Assembly (NCBI RefSeq): GCF_900129825.1
Contig: NZ_FQWZ01000002.1
Span: forward strand, 552,641 to 616,640
From: Hydrocarboniphaga daqingensis
Lineage (GTDB): Bacteria > Pseudomonadota > Gammaproteobacteria > Nevskiales > Nevskiaceae
DNA: 64,000 bases
Direction of reading: 5' to 3'
The position numbers were made by a program, and so were the translations under genes. Positions within the stretch are counted from its first letter, which is position 1. Every line of letters begins with the position of its first letter. Under the pieces are notes generated by a model. The model was not told where the DNA came from and did no database searches. It worked only from the letters and a program-made list of their open reading frames with translations. Shown piece after piece: positions 63,453 through 64,000 of this stretch.

Positions 63453-63508
63453 TTGACTTTGTTGCACTGCAAAAATAATCTGCAGATGCGCGTTGTTGCA
63501 GTGCAACA
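63453..63508 (+). promoter_or_regulatory. Phasin promoter with two palindromic operators
   Basis: TTGACT (63453-63458) and TAATCT (63476-63481), 17 bp apart, make a good sigma-70 promoter. TGTTGCACTGCAAAA (63460-63474) lies in the spacer. A perfect 15-bp palindrome, TGTTGCAGTGCAACA (63494-63508), sits just after the expected start point. The TTGCANTGCAA core recurs 34 bp apart. This suits repression by a PhaR-type regulator that senses polyhydroxyalkanoate. Confidence 0.65.
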
Positions 63509-63570
63509 TCGCTTTCCAATTGCAGGGTGCCCAAAGCGGGCAGCCCCTTGTACCAAACCAGGAGTGAGTG

Positions 63571-64000
63571 ATGACTGTGCAGACGATCGTGAGCGATGTG
63601 AAGGGCCGTGTTGAACCGTTGGTTGCCAAGGGCCAGGAAGTGGTCACCGTGTCGGTCGACACGCTGCTGAAGGCCAACGACGTCGTCGTCGACGGCGTGA
63701 CCACCGTGGTCAAGACCCAGGTCGAAGCCGGCAAGGACCTGTTTGCTGCCGCCCAGGCCAGCTTCGAAAAGGCCAAGAGCGCCGGCATCAAGGCCGTCGT
63801 CGCCTCGCCGATCGAATACCTGCCCGACGGCCGTGAGCGCGTCGTGTCGGCCTACAACGACACCGTCACCGTCGTCACCAAGACCGGCGAAGAAGTCGTC
63901 AAGATCGTCAAGGAAGGCTACGAGACGGTCACCGCGACGCTGACCGGCGTCCCGGTTGCCGCCAAGGCTGCCCCGGCCAAGAAGCCGGCGCCGCGCAAGG
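63571..64000 (+). CDS. Phasin-like protein, 3' end outside the window
   Basis: The open frame runs off the window end after 143 codons. The start MTVQTIVSDVKGRVEPLVAK is followed by a Val/Ala/Lys-rich helical region (VVDGVTTVVKTQVEAGKDLF, AQASFEKAKSAGIKAVV) and then a Lys/Ala/Pro-rich tail (AAPAKKPAPRK) that is just beginning. This is the look of phasins or phasin-like PHA-granule proteins with basic tails. AGGAGTGAGTG precedes the ATG. Palindromic TTGCANTGCAA sites over its promoter support a role in polyhydroxyalkanoate storage. No other pha gene is in the window. Confidence 0.75.
   Translation, partial: MTVQTIVSDVKGRVEPLVAKGQEVVTVSVDTLLKANDVVVDGVTTVVKTQVEAGKDLFAAAQASFEKAKSAGIKAVVASPIEYLPDGRERVVSAYNDTVTVVTKTGEEVVKIVKEGYETVTATLTGVPVAAKAAPAKKPAPRK

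Overview
The window is high-GC proteobacterial chromosomal DNA that is almost fully coding. MinCDE, RimO, a polyhydroxyalkanoate-type phasin, diiron alkane hydroxylases, PQQ and cytochrome c enzymes and a REP-like repeat array all fit a hydrocarbon- or lipid-degrading gammaproteobacterium, plausibly of the Nevskiales/Solimonadaceae type. That placement is inference from gene content only; there is no rRNA or other marker.

Region 1 (1-12.3 kb) opens with the C-terminal part of a LuxR/MalT-type (AlkS-like) regulator. A co-directional catabolic operon follows: a membrane diiron hydroxylase, its ferredoxin/flavin reductase (a XylM/XylA-like pair), thiolase, a FadB-like bifunctional enzyme, a PaaG-like isomerase, an acyl-CoA dehydrogenase, a small membrane protein and an HSD10-like dehydrogenase. 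A hydroxylated substrate would be activated and shortened by beta-oxidation. An epoxide-hydrolase-like gene faces the operon, followed by an SBF/BASS-type transporter. Region 2 (12.2-19.8 kb) carries a cupredoxin, a MauG/CcpA-type dihaem peroxidase, a chemoreceptor with HAMP-like repeats, an alpha/beta hydrolase, a PQQ-cytochrome c alcohol dehydrogenase that lacks the usual vicinal cysteines, and a YCII protein behind a perfect palindrome.

Region 3 (20-39 kb) is a second large lipid or hydrophobic-substrate cluster: RND/MMPL exporter, DUF1329, YCF48-like beta-propeller, DUF1302 barrel, second DUF1329, an unrecognised protein, DUF3237, an HSL esterase, two SDRs, a saccharopine-dehydrogenase-like reductase and acetoacetyl-CoA synthetase. 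It is closed by a convergent full-length MalT/AlkS-like regulator. A CTACCC-N4-GGGTRG palindrome occurs before the exporter and again before the 29-kb genes.

Region 4 (39-54 kb) is mixed: GalE, an FAD-linked D-lactate-type dehydrogenase, an AEC transporter, a VapBC-like toxin-antitoxin pair, RimO, a hydrolase, an AlkB-rubredoxin fusion divergent from an AraC regulator, a CoA-binding protein with no ordinary start codon, a CocE/NonD lipoprotein, and an accessory pair (DUF488 plus an unknown protein) overlapping tail to tail. Region 5 (53.4-64 kb) has an HNH nuclease, alpha-E and circularly permuted ATP-grasp genes, minCDE, a nine-copy tandem array of 174-bp hairpin-rich repeats, fadD, a YihY-family membrane protein, and the start of a phasin gene whose promoter is overlaid by two palindromic operators.

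Most promising leads: the repeat array, the DUF1329/DUF1302 cluster with its palindromes, the DUF488 pair, and the PQQ enzyme lacking its disulfide.
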